Source: Candidatus Pygmaiobacter gallistercoris
GTDB lineage: Bacteria > Bacillota > Clostridia > Oscillospirales > Ruminococcaceae
Assembly (NCBI GenBank): GCA_019113125.1
Contig: DXIA01000042.1
Coordinates: forward strand, 1 to 7,564
Length of the DNA stretch: 7,564 nt
Reading direction: 5' to 3'
Below are positions 1 to 4,935 of the stretch, piece after piece. How positions within the stretch are numbered: position 1 is the stretch's first letter; each line of letters begins with the position of its first letter. The translations under genes were made by a program, and so were the position numbers. The notes beneath the pieces are model-generated. The model was not told where the DNA came from. It made no database searches and worked only from the letters and a program-made list of their open reading frames with translations.

Positions 1-57
1 CATTGGGCAAAAGTTTCTGCAAGGCAGTATTCAGGTAAAGGGGGACAAATTGCATGA
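1..57 (+). CDS. C-terminal end of an upstream gene (partial)
   Basis: The frame beginning at base 1 stays open for 18 codons and ends at the TGA at 55-57. That stop overlaps the lipoprotein start as ATGA, the same junction used at two other gene boundaries in this window, which argues for a real gene end. The final residues read SGKGGQIA; the anti-sigma-like protein ending at 3985 finishes SGGGQIANSD. From this I infer that the truncated gene may be another DUF4367/anti-sigma-like protein. Eighteen residues are too few to prove it, and the open frame could be chance. Confidence 0.4.
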   Translation, partial: HWAKVSARQYSGKGGQIA

Positions 58-1127
58 GAAAAAGAGTTATCGCATTGGCGTTGTGCGCCGGGCTGCTGTT
101 GCTGGGCGGCTGTGGCTTTGGTGAAGAGACCGCAGACAGTTTGGCCTCGCCCTCCTCCGAGAGTGCCTCACAGATAAAAACAGAACAAGAGGACCCCCAG
201 GTCTCTGAGCCCGAAAGCGTTGCGGGGACAGGTAGTGCGGAAGAGATTTCGGGGATTATCGCAATGACGTCCGAGATTTCGGGTGATTCGACGTTTCATG
301 TTTTCAGCATTGATCCGAATACCGGCGAGCAACAGAGCTTGCTCCGCGTCACCTATACCAGCAATGTCGGAAAAAAGACCTATTATCTGCCGCCCACCCT
401 GACGGTTTATTCGGCATCGGCCAGAGAGTGGGTATCTTCGGATCTTTCCAAAATCGCGGCCACCAAATATATAAGCGGCACCGGCGAATATCACGCGGGT
501 TGGTTTGATGCGTCCGGGGCATTTTACGATGTGACAGAGGCCCTCGGCTTACAGGCGCAAAGTGATTTTGACGATCCGGCCTGCTATTTTGCAGGCGGTT
601 TTACAGAGGATTTCTTCGTCTACTACGCCAATAATACGGCGTACGAAGAACGCAGCTATTTCCATGTGCCGCTGGAAAACATGACGATGGACGCCGTGCA
701 GGAAGGTGACGTGATTCACGATGCGCTCCCTGTGCTCCCCTCCGACAGCGATTCAGGATATAACCTGTCCGACTGGGTGGATGAAACACAGTGTCTGGCT
801 GATCAATACGTCAAACAATATGACCGGAAGGTCAACAGCGTGCGATTTAATGTCGCAACCGGAGAGGCGACAGAGTTTATTCCGGGAACATCGCGGTACA
901 ACTGGAATGGCGTTCTCAGCCCGGACGGGTCGTCTGTAGCATTCCTTTCCTCCCCGAAACAGGGAACGGATCCGCCGTCCCTCTATCTCACACCGCTGTC
1001 GGGCGGTGATCCGGTCAAGGTGGATGTCTCGCTGTCCTTTTCCGATCGGCACAGCCTGAACAGCCCGAACTTTGTCCAGTATCCGTCCTCCGGCGGGATT
1101 TGCACCACATTGTTGGATTGGCGGTAA
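54..1127 (+). CDS. Secreted lipoprotein with beta-propeller (PD40/TolB-like) repeats
   Basis: A 357-residue protein with a type II signal peptide: basic start MRKR, hydrophobic stretch at residues 5-18, and lipobox LGGC with the lipidated cysteine at 20, so it should be anchored to the outer face of the cytoplasmic membrane. Residues 21-65 form a Ser/Glu-rich, low-complexity tether. The rest carries repeated motifs of the WD40-like/PD40 beta-propeller type: SSDLSKIAATK near 128-138, a WFDASGAFYDVTE segment near 150-162, and the clearest one, SPDGSSVAF, at 289-297 followed by a LYLTPLSGGDP strand. Such propellers usually bind ligands or partner proteins; no catalytic residues are evident. The site AAAGGGGGA at 37-45, 8 bases before the ATG, fixes the start. 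It is translationally coupled (ATGA) to the gene cut by the left edge, so it may be the effector or sensor lipoprotein of a sigma/anti-sigma operon. The family is unassigned; lipoprotein status is near certain, propeller fold likely. Confidence 0.85.
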   Translation: MRKRVIALALCAGLLLLGGCGFGEETADSLASPSSESASQIKTEQEDPQVSEPESVAGTGSAEEISGIIAMTSEISGDSTFHVFSIDPNTGEQQSLLRVTYTSNVGKKTYYLPPTLTVYSASAREWVSSDLSKIAATKYISGTGEYHAGWFDASGAFYDVTEALGLQAQSDFDDPACYFAGGFTEDFFVYYANNTAYEERSYFHVPLENMTMDAVQEGDVIHDALPVLPSDSDSGYNLSDWVDETQCLADQYVKQYDRKVNSVRFNVATGEATEFIPGTSRYNWNGVLSPDGSSVAFLSSPKQGTDPPSLYLTPLSGGDPVKVDVSLSFSDRHSLNSPNFVQYPSSGGICTTLLDWR

Positions 1128-1151
1128 GCTGATTGGATCAAGAAAAACCAG

Positions 1152-1192
1152 AGAGCGGCCCCTCAAGCCTTGGTGGCTTGGGGGGCCGCTCT
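1152..1192. terminator. Bidirectional intrinsic terminator between convergent genes
   Basis: Arms 1152-1169 and 1175-1192 pair over 18 bp (one T-G wobble) around the 5-base loop TTGGT. It lies 24 bases after the lipoprotein stop. On the plus strand the following U-tract is weak (GTGCTTTCTG). On the minus strand the stem is followed after four bases by TTTTT (plus-strand A run at 1143-1147), so it also suits the HTH gene transcribed toward it, whose stop is about 100 bases away. Confidence 0.8.
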
Positions 1193-1221
1193 GAGTGCTT
1201 TCTGCGCCAAAATTCTACGGC

Positions 1222-1274
1222 AGAACGTAACTTTCCGTAGGAAAGTTTCACTTCCCACAGGGAAGTTGCGTTTT
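1222..1274. other. Nested palindrome: two hairpins inside an outer stem
   Basis: Hairpin A is AACTTTCC (1229-1236), loop GTA, GGAAAGTT (1240-1247), a perfect 8 bp. Hairpin B is ACTTCCC (1250-1256), loop ACA, GGGAAGT (1260-1266), a perfect 7 bp. The flanks 1222-1228 and 1268-1274 pair over 7 bp with two G-U wobbles, closing a compact three-way junction. The arms are near copies, so 1224-1236 can instead pair with 1260-1272 over 13 bp, giving one long hairpin. It lies in the 3' untranslated region of the HTH gene, beyond the lipoprotein terminator. It could be a REP-like element, a secondary terminator/mRNA stabiliser, or a structured RNA end. The pairing is seen; the role is unknown. Confidence 0.6.
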
Positions 1275-1292
1275 CTTATGTCACGCCGGCTT

Positions 1293-1889
1293 TTACGGTT
1301 TGCTTTTTTCGGGAACGTACACCCTGATCAGCGAGACCAGAAAGACAACACTGAGCACAAAGGCGATCAGGCCGCCCAGATACCGGCTGGAGAGGATGAG
1401 CAGAAGTTCAAAGGAGAGAGAAAAGATGAAAATACGGGCGTACAGCCTGCCCCGGACCGACCTGTCGGTGAAAAGCCAGATGTTTCGAAACAGCAGGATC
1501 ATCAGGATGGCACAGGCGGCAGCCATGAGATATCTGAACAGATAAGCCTGTCCGCTGACCTGCTCCTGGTTGACACAGAAGATCGCCATCTGGGCGGTGC
1601 AGGCGGCGGTGAGCAGAACCGCATTTCGCTTGCTGAGCAGGGTGGAGAGCCCCTTCTGCACGATCCGCTCTTTGGCGGATGGCATTTGCTCCCGCCGCGC
1701 GCCGCGCAGCCGGTCTGGGTCCAATCCGAGAAGTTCGGCGAGCTGCAGGAGATTTTTTGGGGAGGGCTCGCTCTGCCCCGTCTCCCACCTTGAAACCGCC
1801 TGACGGCTGACCCTTAATTTTTCGGCAATCTCCTCCTGCGAGAGTCCCTGCTGCTCCCGCGCCGCCTTGATGCTGTTTGACAAATCCAT
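1293..1889 (-). CDS. Cro/C1-type HTH regulator with C-terminal membrane domain
   Basis: A 198-residue protein. Residues 5-58 are an HTH_3 (Xre/Cro-C1) DNA-binding domain: AAREQQGLSQEEIAEKLRVS then recognition helix VSRQAVSRWETG (27-38) and the usual EPSPKNLLQLAELLGLD ending. After a basic linker (61-87), about four hydrophobic segments follow (roughly 88-106, 117-135, 151-167, 172-190), so the DNA-binding domain should sit on the cytoplasmic face of the membrane. This HTH-plus-membrane layout is common in Firmicutes, where ligands are mostly unknown. I start at the ATG at 1887-1889, not at the upstream in-frame ATG at 2018, because a near-perfect AAAGGAGGTG lies 5 bases before it and the HTH domain begins right there; the 43 residues upstream have no family character. 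It is transcribed toward the lipoprotein gene and follows another minus-strand gene after 144 bases. It probably binds its own upstream region; target genes are not known. Confidence 0.88.
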   Translation of the reverse strand: MDLSNSIKAAREQQGLSQEEIAEKLRVSRQAVSRWETGQSEPSPKNLLQLAELLGLDPDRLRGARREQMPSAKERIVQKGLSTLLSKRNAVLLTAACTAQMAIFCVNQEQVSGQAYLFRYLMAAACAILMILLFRNIWLFTDRSVRGRLYARIFIFSLSFELLLILSSRYLGGLIAFVLSVVFLVSLIRVYVPEKSKP

Positions 1890-1894
1890 GTCAA

Positions 1895-1904
1895 CACCTC
1901 CTTT
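1895..1904 (-). promoter_or_regulatory. Ribosome binding site of the HTH gene
   Basis: On the minus strand this reads AAAGGAGGTG, close to a full anti-16S match, 5 bases from the ATG at 1889. It decides the start against the longer frame opening at 2018. Confidence 0.85.
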
Positions 1905-1947
1905 GTCTGCTGATCCTAACACATCCTCTGTCAATCTGCCACCAACC

Positions 1948-1985
1948 ATTGCGCAATTTCCGGTTGCAAACTTCAAATTTAGCAA
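1948..1985. promoter_or_regulatory. Possible operator region of the HTH gene (TTGC/GCAA palindromes)
   Basis: Two dyads share the half-site TTGC/GCAA: a perfect ATTGCGCAAT at 1948-1957, and an imperfect 22-base dyad at 1964-1985 (TTGC at 1964-1967, GCAA at 1982-1985, 16 of 22 positions symmetric). They lie 60-95 bases before the HTH start, where autoregulators of this family often bind. No convincing promoter is seen; a TTGACA (plus 1929-1934) lacks a -10 at proper spacing. Tentative. Confidence 0.3.
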
Positions 1986-2009
1986 AAAAATCGCATCTGC
2001 CGTTGCGGC
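1984..2009 (-). terminator. Weak terminator-like signal after the unassigned minus-strand gene
   Basis: Read on the minus strand, a short stem (CGCA/TGCG at 2007-2004 and 1995-1992, or GCCG/CGGC just upstream) is followed by A and a run of seven T (plus-strand A at 1984-1990). It lies 25-50 bases after the stop at 2034. The U-tract is good but the stem is only 4 bp, so it may be inefficient and let transcription pass into the HTH gene. Confidence 0.3.
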
Positions 2010-2033
2010 TCTCCCCAAAACGCCCGCGGCGGA

Positions 2034-2561
2034 TCAGCCCTCCTGCCGGATGGCCGCCGCATACCGCCGCCGCCACTCATTCCAGAAGGCGATGTAGCCG
2101 TTTCGATCGAATTCGTCCTCGGGGATCTTTTTGGGCAGGCAGGAGTCGTAGTAGCATTTGACCTTATCCGCAAAACGGAGCGCCTGCTGTCGGTAGTCCC
2201 GCAGGGAAACCCAGGTCTCCTCGCCGGAGGGAAGGATCAGCCGCACCCCATCGCCCTGATGGACAACCGACCAGTCGAGGCCGTTGTCGCACCCGGAGAT
2301 CGTGACCTCGGACAGATCTGCATTCGCGATGAGAAAGTGACCGCAGCAGGGCACCATCTGGAGATCGCCTTTGGACATAATCTTGTCTTCGGTCAGGGTT
2401 TTCAGCAGATAGAGAGCGGTCGCGCTGACGGTCCCATCGTATTCCATCACGGTTTTGCCGATCTGCACGGTGACATGGCCGTGCAGGCAGAGATCTTCCG
2501 GGTCGTCGTCCGGCCCGCAGATCCAGCGAAACCGGTCCACATCGATGACAAAATTGCCCAA
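2034..2561 (-). CDS. Unassigned cytosolic protein, start uncertain
   Basis: I do not recognise a characterised function. From the TTG at 2561 it is 175 residues, soluble, without signal peptide or membrane helix. Visible segments are ICGPDDDPEDLCLHGHV (14-30), YDGTVSATALYLLKTLTEDK (41-60), the cysteine-rich PCCG (71-74), ISGCDNGLDWSVV (88-100), and a C-terminal charged helix PEDEFDRNGYIAFWNEWRRR (147-166). The even spread of hydrophobic and acidic residues suggests a compact folded alpha/beta protein. The same frame runs upstream to an ATG at 2627, but that ATG has no Shine-Dalgarno sequence and the extra residues are Arg-rich and unconvincing. GGGAGGGG at 2568-2575 sits well placed before TTG codons at 2564 and 2561, which I prefer. 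A separate minus-strand frame opening at 2664 looks protein-like for about 20 residues, so an N-terminal frameshift is a third possibility. The gene diverges from the sigma operon. Confidence 0.65.
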   Translation of the reverse strand: MGNFVIDVDRFRWICGPDDDPEDLCLHGHVTVQIGKTVMEYDGTVSATALYLLKTLTEDKIMSKGDLQMVPCCGHFLIANADLSEVTISGCDNGLDWSVVHQGDGVRLILPSGEETWVSLRDYRQQALRFADKVKCYYDSCLPKKIPEDEFDRNGYIAFWNEWRRRYAAAIRQEG

Positions 2562-2567
2562 CAAAAA

Positions 2568-2575
2568 CCCCTCCC
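2568..2575 (-). promoter_or_regulatory. Ribosome binding site favouring a TTG start
   Basis: On the minus strand this reads GGGAGGGG, followed by TTT and two successive in-frame TTG codons (2564, 2561). Upstream ATG codons at 2627 and 2624 have no comparable site. This supports the shorter protein but TTG starts are uncommon, so confidence is moderate. Confidence 0.45.
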
Positions 2576-2622
2576 GTTCCAAATCGCTGGGATCGACCCT
2601 GCGGCCGCAGCGATGTGATTTC

Positions 2623-2651
2623 ATCATAGAGAACGCATTGCGGGATCAAAA
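2623..2651 (-). promoter_or_regulatory. Possible promoter of the unassigned minus-strand gene
   Basis: On the minus strand a TATGAT (2628-2623) is preceded at 17 bases by TTTTGA (2651-2646). The -10 is one base off consensus, the -35 is poor. If real, the two upstream ATG codons lie inside the -10 element and cannot be the start, which agrees with the TTG choice. Weak evidence. Confidence 0.25.
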
Positions 2652-2734
2652 TCTTACCTTCCATTCTCTTATCTGCCGAATTTTGTCCCGCCTTTGAGAC
2701 ACCGCGGCCCCTTCTTTATCCGACTTGCGGTCCA

Positions 2735-2743
2735 TGGTATAAT
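2735..2743 (+). promoter_or_regulatory. Extended -10 promoter of the first sigma factor operon
   Basis: TGGTATAAT is a perfect TATAAT (2738-2743) with the TG of an extended -10. At the normal distance upstream there is only a poor -35 (TTTATC, 2715-2720), as is usual for extended -10 promoters. It predicts a start near 2750 and a leader of about 25 bases. An inverted repeat ATGGT (2734-2738)/ACCAT (2748-2752) brackets the -10 and could be an operator. It is a housekeeping-sigma type element, not the AAC/CGT type of ECF autoregulation. Confidence 0.75.
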
Positions 2744-2774
2744 AGAAACCATAGCGGCAGGAGGAGAATGCAGC

Positions 2775-3293
2775 ATGATACTCTATCTTCAGATGATCGA
2801 TGCGCCAAAGGACCGCTCCAAGTTTGAGCGGCTCTATCTGGCGTACCGCGATCTGATGTTCTATGTGGCCAACCAGATTCTGCACAACGAGCAGGACGCA
2901 GAGGATGCGGTGCATCAGGCGTTTTTGAAGGTGGCGGAACGGATCGAAAAAATCGGGGACCCAAACTGTCCAAAAACCCGGGGCTATCTCGTTACTATAG
3001 TTGAGAACAAAGCGATCGATCTGTACCGGCGGCGCAAAAAACACCCGATGGTGGAGCTAAGTGATACGCTGCCGGGCATCTCTGCGGTCTACGAGGGAGA
3101 GAATCTTCTGGCGGCCTGCATCCTGAAACTGCCTGCGCGGTATCGCGAGGTGATTCTGCTGCGGTATTTTCAGGGATACAGCGTGAAGGAGATGGCCGGG
3201 ATGCTCGGGATATCCCTTGCGGCCGCAGCAAAACTCGACCAGCGGGCAAAGAACAGGTTGCGGGATCTGTACGAAGAGGAGGCGAGACCATGA
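2775..3293 (+). CDS. ECF-like RNA polymerase sigma factor (first copy)
   Basis: A 172-residue sigma-70 family protein with only regions 2 and 4, the ECF layout. Region 2 spans about 16-90: FERLYLAYRDLMFYVANQIL, the DAEDAVHQAFLKV core-binding segment (41-53), and a basic RRRKK near 85-89. Region 4 spans about 112-165: LPARYREVILLRYFQGYS (119-136) then a helix-turn-helix MAGMLGISLAAAAKLDQRAK (140-159). It should direct RNA polymerase to a small regulon. The start at 2775 is set by AGGAGGAG at 2759-2766, 8 bases upstream; the frame is open to 2694 but those residues would lie across the promoter. The stop overlaps the next start as ATGA (3290-3293), so the pair is translationally coupled. It resembles the sigma factor at 6141-6737 in length, the D-x5-SKF/SRF opening and region 2, so the two are paralogous. 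The target promoters cannot be told from here. Confidence 0.9.
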   Translation: MILYLQMIDAPKDRSKFERLYLAYRDLMFYVANQILHNEQDAEDAVHQAFLKVAERIEKIGDPNCPKTRGYLVTIVENKAIDLYRRRKKHPMVELSDTLPGISAVYEGENLLAACILKLPARYREVILLRYFQGYSVKEMAGMLGISLAAAAKLDQRAKNRLRDLYEEEARP

Positions 3294-3985
3294 TCACCGA
3301 CGAGATGCTGAGAGATGCCGCAGCGGAGGCGAATCAGGCAATCCTTGCATCCCTGCCGGACCCGAAAAACTGCGTCCATCCGTTTTCGGCAGCGTTTGAG
3401 CGGAAGATGAAACGGCTTCTTCGGCGGGGGGCACATCCGGTGCTTTATCGATCCCTTCGGTGTGCTGCGTGCTTTTTGGCCGCGGTGCTGCTGGCCGGCA
3501 CCTCGTGGCTCGCGGTGGATGTCAATGCGCGGGAGGCCCTCTTTTCCTGGGTGCGCCGGCAGTGCGAACAGTTTGTGGAGTATCGCTTTGTGGGATCCCG
3601 GACCGACGAGGCGGTGGATTTTGTCCTGAACTGGCTGCCGGATGGATATGAGGAGAGCAAGGAGGAGTTTGCCGGCGGGTTCTCGATGAGGATCTATCAA
3701 AACGCCGAGGGACAGCAAATCTGTTTGATCTGCTCGGCCGGTGCGGATGCGACGAGCCTGTTCGTCGCATCGGAAGACGTGGTGGCGCAAGAGGTCCGGG
3801 TCGGCGGACAGCCGGCGGATTTCTATCAGGATCCGGATCCCCAAAAGGCCAATCTGCTGGTGTGGCAGTCCCAGACGGGGGAGATCCTGTTCTCCCTCTC
3901 GGCTGCGCTGCCACAGGAGGATCTGGTGCGGATGGCCGAGAGTGTCGCGCCAAGCGGGGGAGGACAAATAGCAAACAGTGATTGA
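3290..3985 (+). CDS. DUF4367 membrane protein, probable anti-sigma factor (first copy)
   Basis: A 231-residue single-pass membrane protein. The cytoplasmic part (1-55) contains PFSAAFERKMKRLLRR (31-46), matching FSPAFNRKMEQLIAAQKK in the second copy; this is presumably the sigma-holding segment. One hydrophobic helix spans about 58-77. The outer part has WLPDGY (115-120), typical of DUF4367, then LLVWQ (189-193) and the closing EDLVRMAESV (210-219). There is no HxxxCxxC zinc-binding anti-sigma motif, so it is not a ZAS-type factor. AGAGGAGG at 3276-3282 precedes the ATG, which overlaps the sigma stop. The gene order sigma then DUF4367 is recurrent in Clostridia; the anti-sigma role is inferred from that, and envelope sensing by the outer domain is a guess. 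It ends 15 bases before the next gene. Confidence 0.82.
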   Translation: MITDEMLRDAAAEANQAILASLPDPKNCVHPFSAAFERKMKRLLRRGAHPVLYRSLRCAACFLAAVLLAGTSWLAVDVNAREALFSWVRRQCEQFVEYRFVGSRTDEAVDFVLNWLPDGYEESKEEFAGGFSMRIYQNAEGQQICLICSAGADATSLFVASEDVVAQEVRVGGQPADFYQDPDPQKANLLVWQSQTGEILFSLSAALPQEDLVRMAESVAPSGGGQIANSD

Positions 3986-4000
3986 AACGAGGCGATGGGC

Positions 4001-4369
4001 ATGGGAACCACCATTCTTTTTTCCGCAGCAGCCTTTTTGTTTTTCCTCGCGATAGAAGGCATCCTGACGATGGCGTTTCAGGCCGCCGGATCCACCGGGA
4101 CCAAGCGGGTCTTGGGGGCCGCCTGCCGGGGAATCCTCGCCCTCTGCATTCTGATCTATCTGGGTTTGCTGGGTCTCTTCCTCTTTGTCGGGGGAAACCT
4201 TCTCGTCGAGGGGGAGACGAAAAAGGGAATCTCGGTTCTGCTCAGCGCCGCTGTTGTTGCGGTCTGCGTGTATCTCTGGCGGGGAAGAGCATGGGTGCGG
4301 TACCTGCGAGACAAGTACCGGGTCCGCCGGGGCTGCAAAAAAGAAGAGAACGGGGGAAGTACGAAATGA
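4001..4369 (+). CDS. Small three-helix membrane protein of the sigma operon
   Basis: A 122-residue protein with three predicted membrane helices (about 4-25, 42-65, 75-93) and a strongly basic cytoplasmic tail RGRAWVRYLRDKYRVRRG (95-111) ending in a polar stretch. No enzyme motif is visible and I do not recognise the family. Two ATG codons compete, 3995 and 4001. I chose 4001 because ACGAGG (3987-3992) is 8 bases away, against 2 for 3995. It starts 15 bases after the DUF4367 gene and its stop overlaps the next start as ATGA, so it belongs to the same transcript. It may be an accessory to the sensor or a member of its response; neither is shown. Confidence 0.72.
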   Translation: MGTTILFSAAAFLFFLAIEGILTMAFQAAGSTGTKRVLGAACRGILALCILIYLGLLGLFLFVGGNLLVEGETKKGISVLLSAAVVAVCVYLWRGRAWVRYLRDKYRVRRGCKKEENGGSTK

Positions 4370-4857
4370 GAAAGAGGATACTGCATCCTCCCGGAATGCT
4401 GGTGGCCGGGTTGCTGCTCGGCGCTGTCAGCAGGATGCTGGATCTCTATACGACAAACCTGGGCAACCTGTTTTCCCAGCTGGCCGTCTGGATCCTCATT
4501 GGCGTTCTGATCTCGATTTACAGCCCTACACAAAAGGCTGCCGTCTGCAACATCCTCCCGTTTTGTCTCGGGATGCTGGCGACCTATTATGGGGCGGCGG
4601 TGCTGACCGACGGGGTCTACAGCGAGACGATGATCCTGGGCTGGACGGTGTTTGCGCTCTGTTCGCCGGTATTCGCCTGGTTTACCTGGCTCACAAAGCA
4701 AAAAGGCGTGTTTCCAAAGGTGATCAGCATGGGGATTTTGCTGGTTTCGGTGCTGTCCAGCGTGATCCTGTTTGACGGATTTCGGGTGTATGATTTTGTG
4801 ATCAATGCGCTTTTGCTCTATTTCCTGTTTTTCAAACAGATCAGGCGGCGAGCCTGA
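4366..4857 (+). CDS. Polytopic membrane protein of the sigma operon
   Basis: A 163-residue, very hydrophobic protein with about six membrane segments (10-24, 33-52, 58-80, 88-108, 118-136, 139-157). The first part carries GLLLGAVSRMLDLYTTNLGN (15-34), then IGVLISIYSPTQKAAVCNIL and PFCLGMLATYYG, which look like a conserved core of an uncharacterised Firmicutes membrane family, but I cannot name it. The frame is open upstream to 3982, yet that extension is out-of-frame reading of the previous gene; the true start is the ATG at 4366, overlapping the previous stop and preceded by GGGGGAAG (4352-4358). It is the last gene of the operon: a terminator follows 28 bases later. Without catalytic residues, transporter, permease-like or sensor-accessory roles all remain possible. 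Confidence 0.75.
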   Translation: MRKRILHPPGMLVAGLLLGAVSRMLDLYTTNLGNLFSQLAVWILIGVLISIYSPTQKAAVCNILPFCLGMLATYYGAAVLTDGVYSETMILGWTVFALCSPVFAWFTWLTKQKGVFPKVISMGILLVSVLSSVILFDGFRVYDFVINALLLYFLFFKQIRRRA

Positions 4858-4885
4858 CGGCGATGTCACATCTTGCAAAAAAACA

Positions 4886-4915
4886 AAAGAGGCGCCGCAT
4901 CCGCGACGCCTCTTT
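4886..4915. terminator. Bidirectional terminator between the sigma operon and mrp
   Basis: AAAGAGGCG (4886-4894) pairs with CGCCTCTTT (4907-4915) over 9 bp; after one C-A mismatch a further 3 bp close on loop ATCC. On the minus strand the stem runs into T-rich sequence (plus-strand A at 4877-4883 and 4885-4888), so it is a strong terminator for mrp, whose stop is 20 bases away. On the plus strand it follows the membrane gene by 28 bases with only a short T-tract. Confidence 0.85.
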
Positions 4916-4935
4916 CAAGCTTTGTGAGCCTTTTG

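Noticed and set aside
1170..1793. Plus-strand frame of 207 codons
   Set aside because: It starts inside the terminator hairpin and runs antisense through the HTH gene, with no recognisable domain.
1890..2018. 43-residue N-terminal extension of the HTH protein
   Set aside because: It crosses the near-perfect ribosome binding site of the ATG at 1889, and the HTH domain needs nothing upstream.
2694..2774. 27-residue N-terminal extension of the first sigma factor
   Set aside because: It would start upstream of the TATAAT promoter that transcribes the gene, and AGGAGGAG points to the ATG at 2775.
3170..3967. Minus-strand frame of 265 codons
   Set aside because: It is antisense to the sigma and DUF4367 genes, has no ribosome binding site or family motif, and its composition is that of a shadow frame.
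3982..4365. N-terminal extension of the second membrane protein back to 3982
   Set aside because: This part is the out-of-frame reading of the small three-helix protein, full of Arg and Gly without hydrophobic helices. The ATGA overlap and membrane character begin at 4366.
4156..4878. Minus-strand frame of 240 codons
   Set aside because: Antisense to the two membrane genes; Gln/His/Arg-rich, without domain or ribosome binding site, and it would begin next to the bidirectional terminator.
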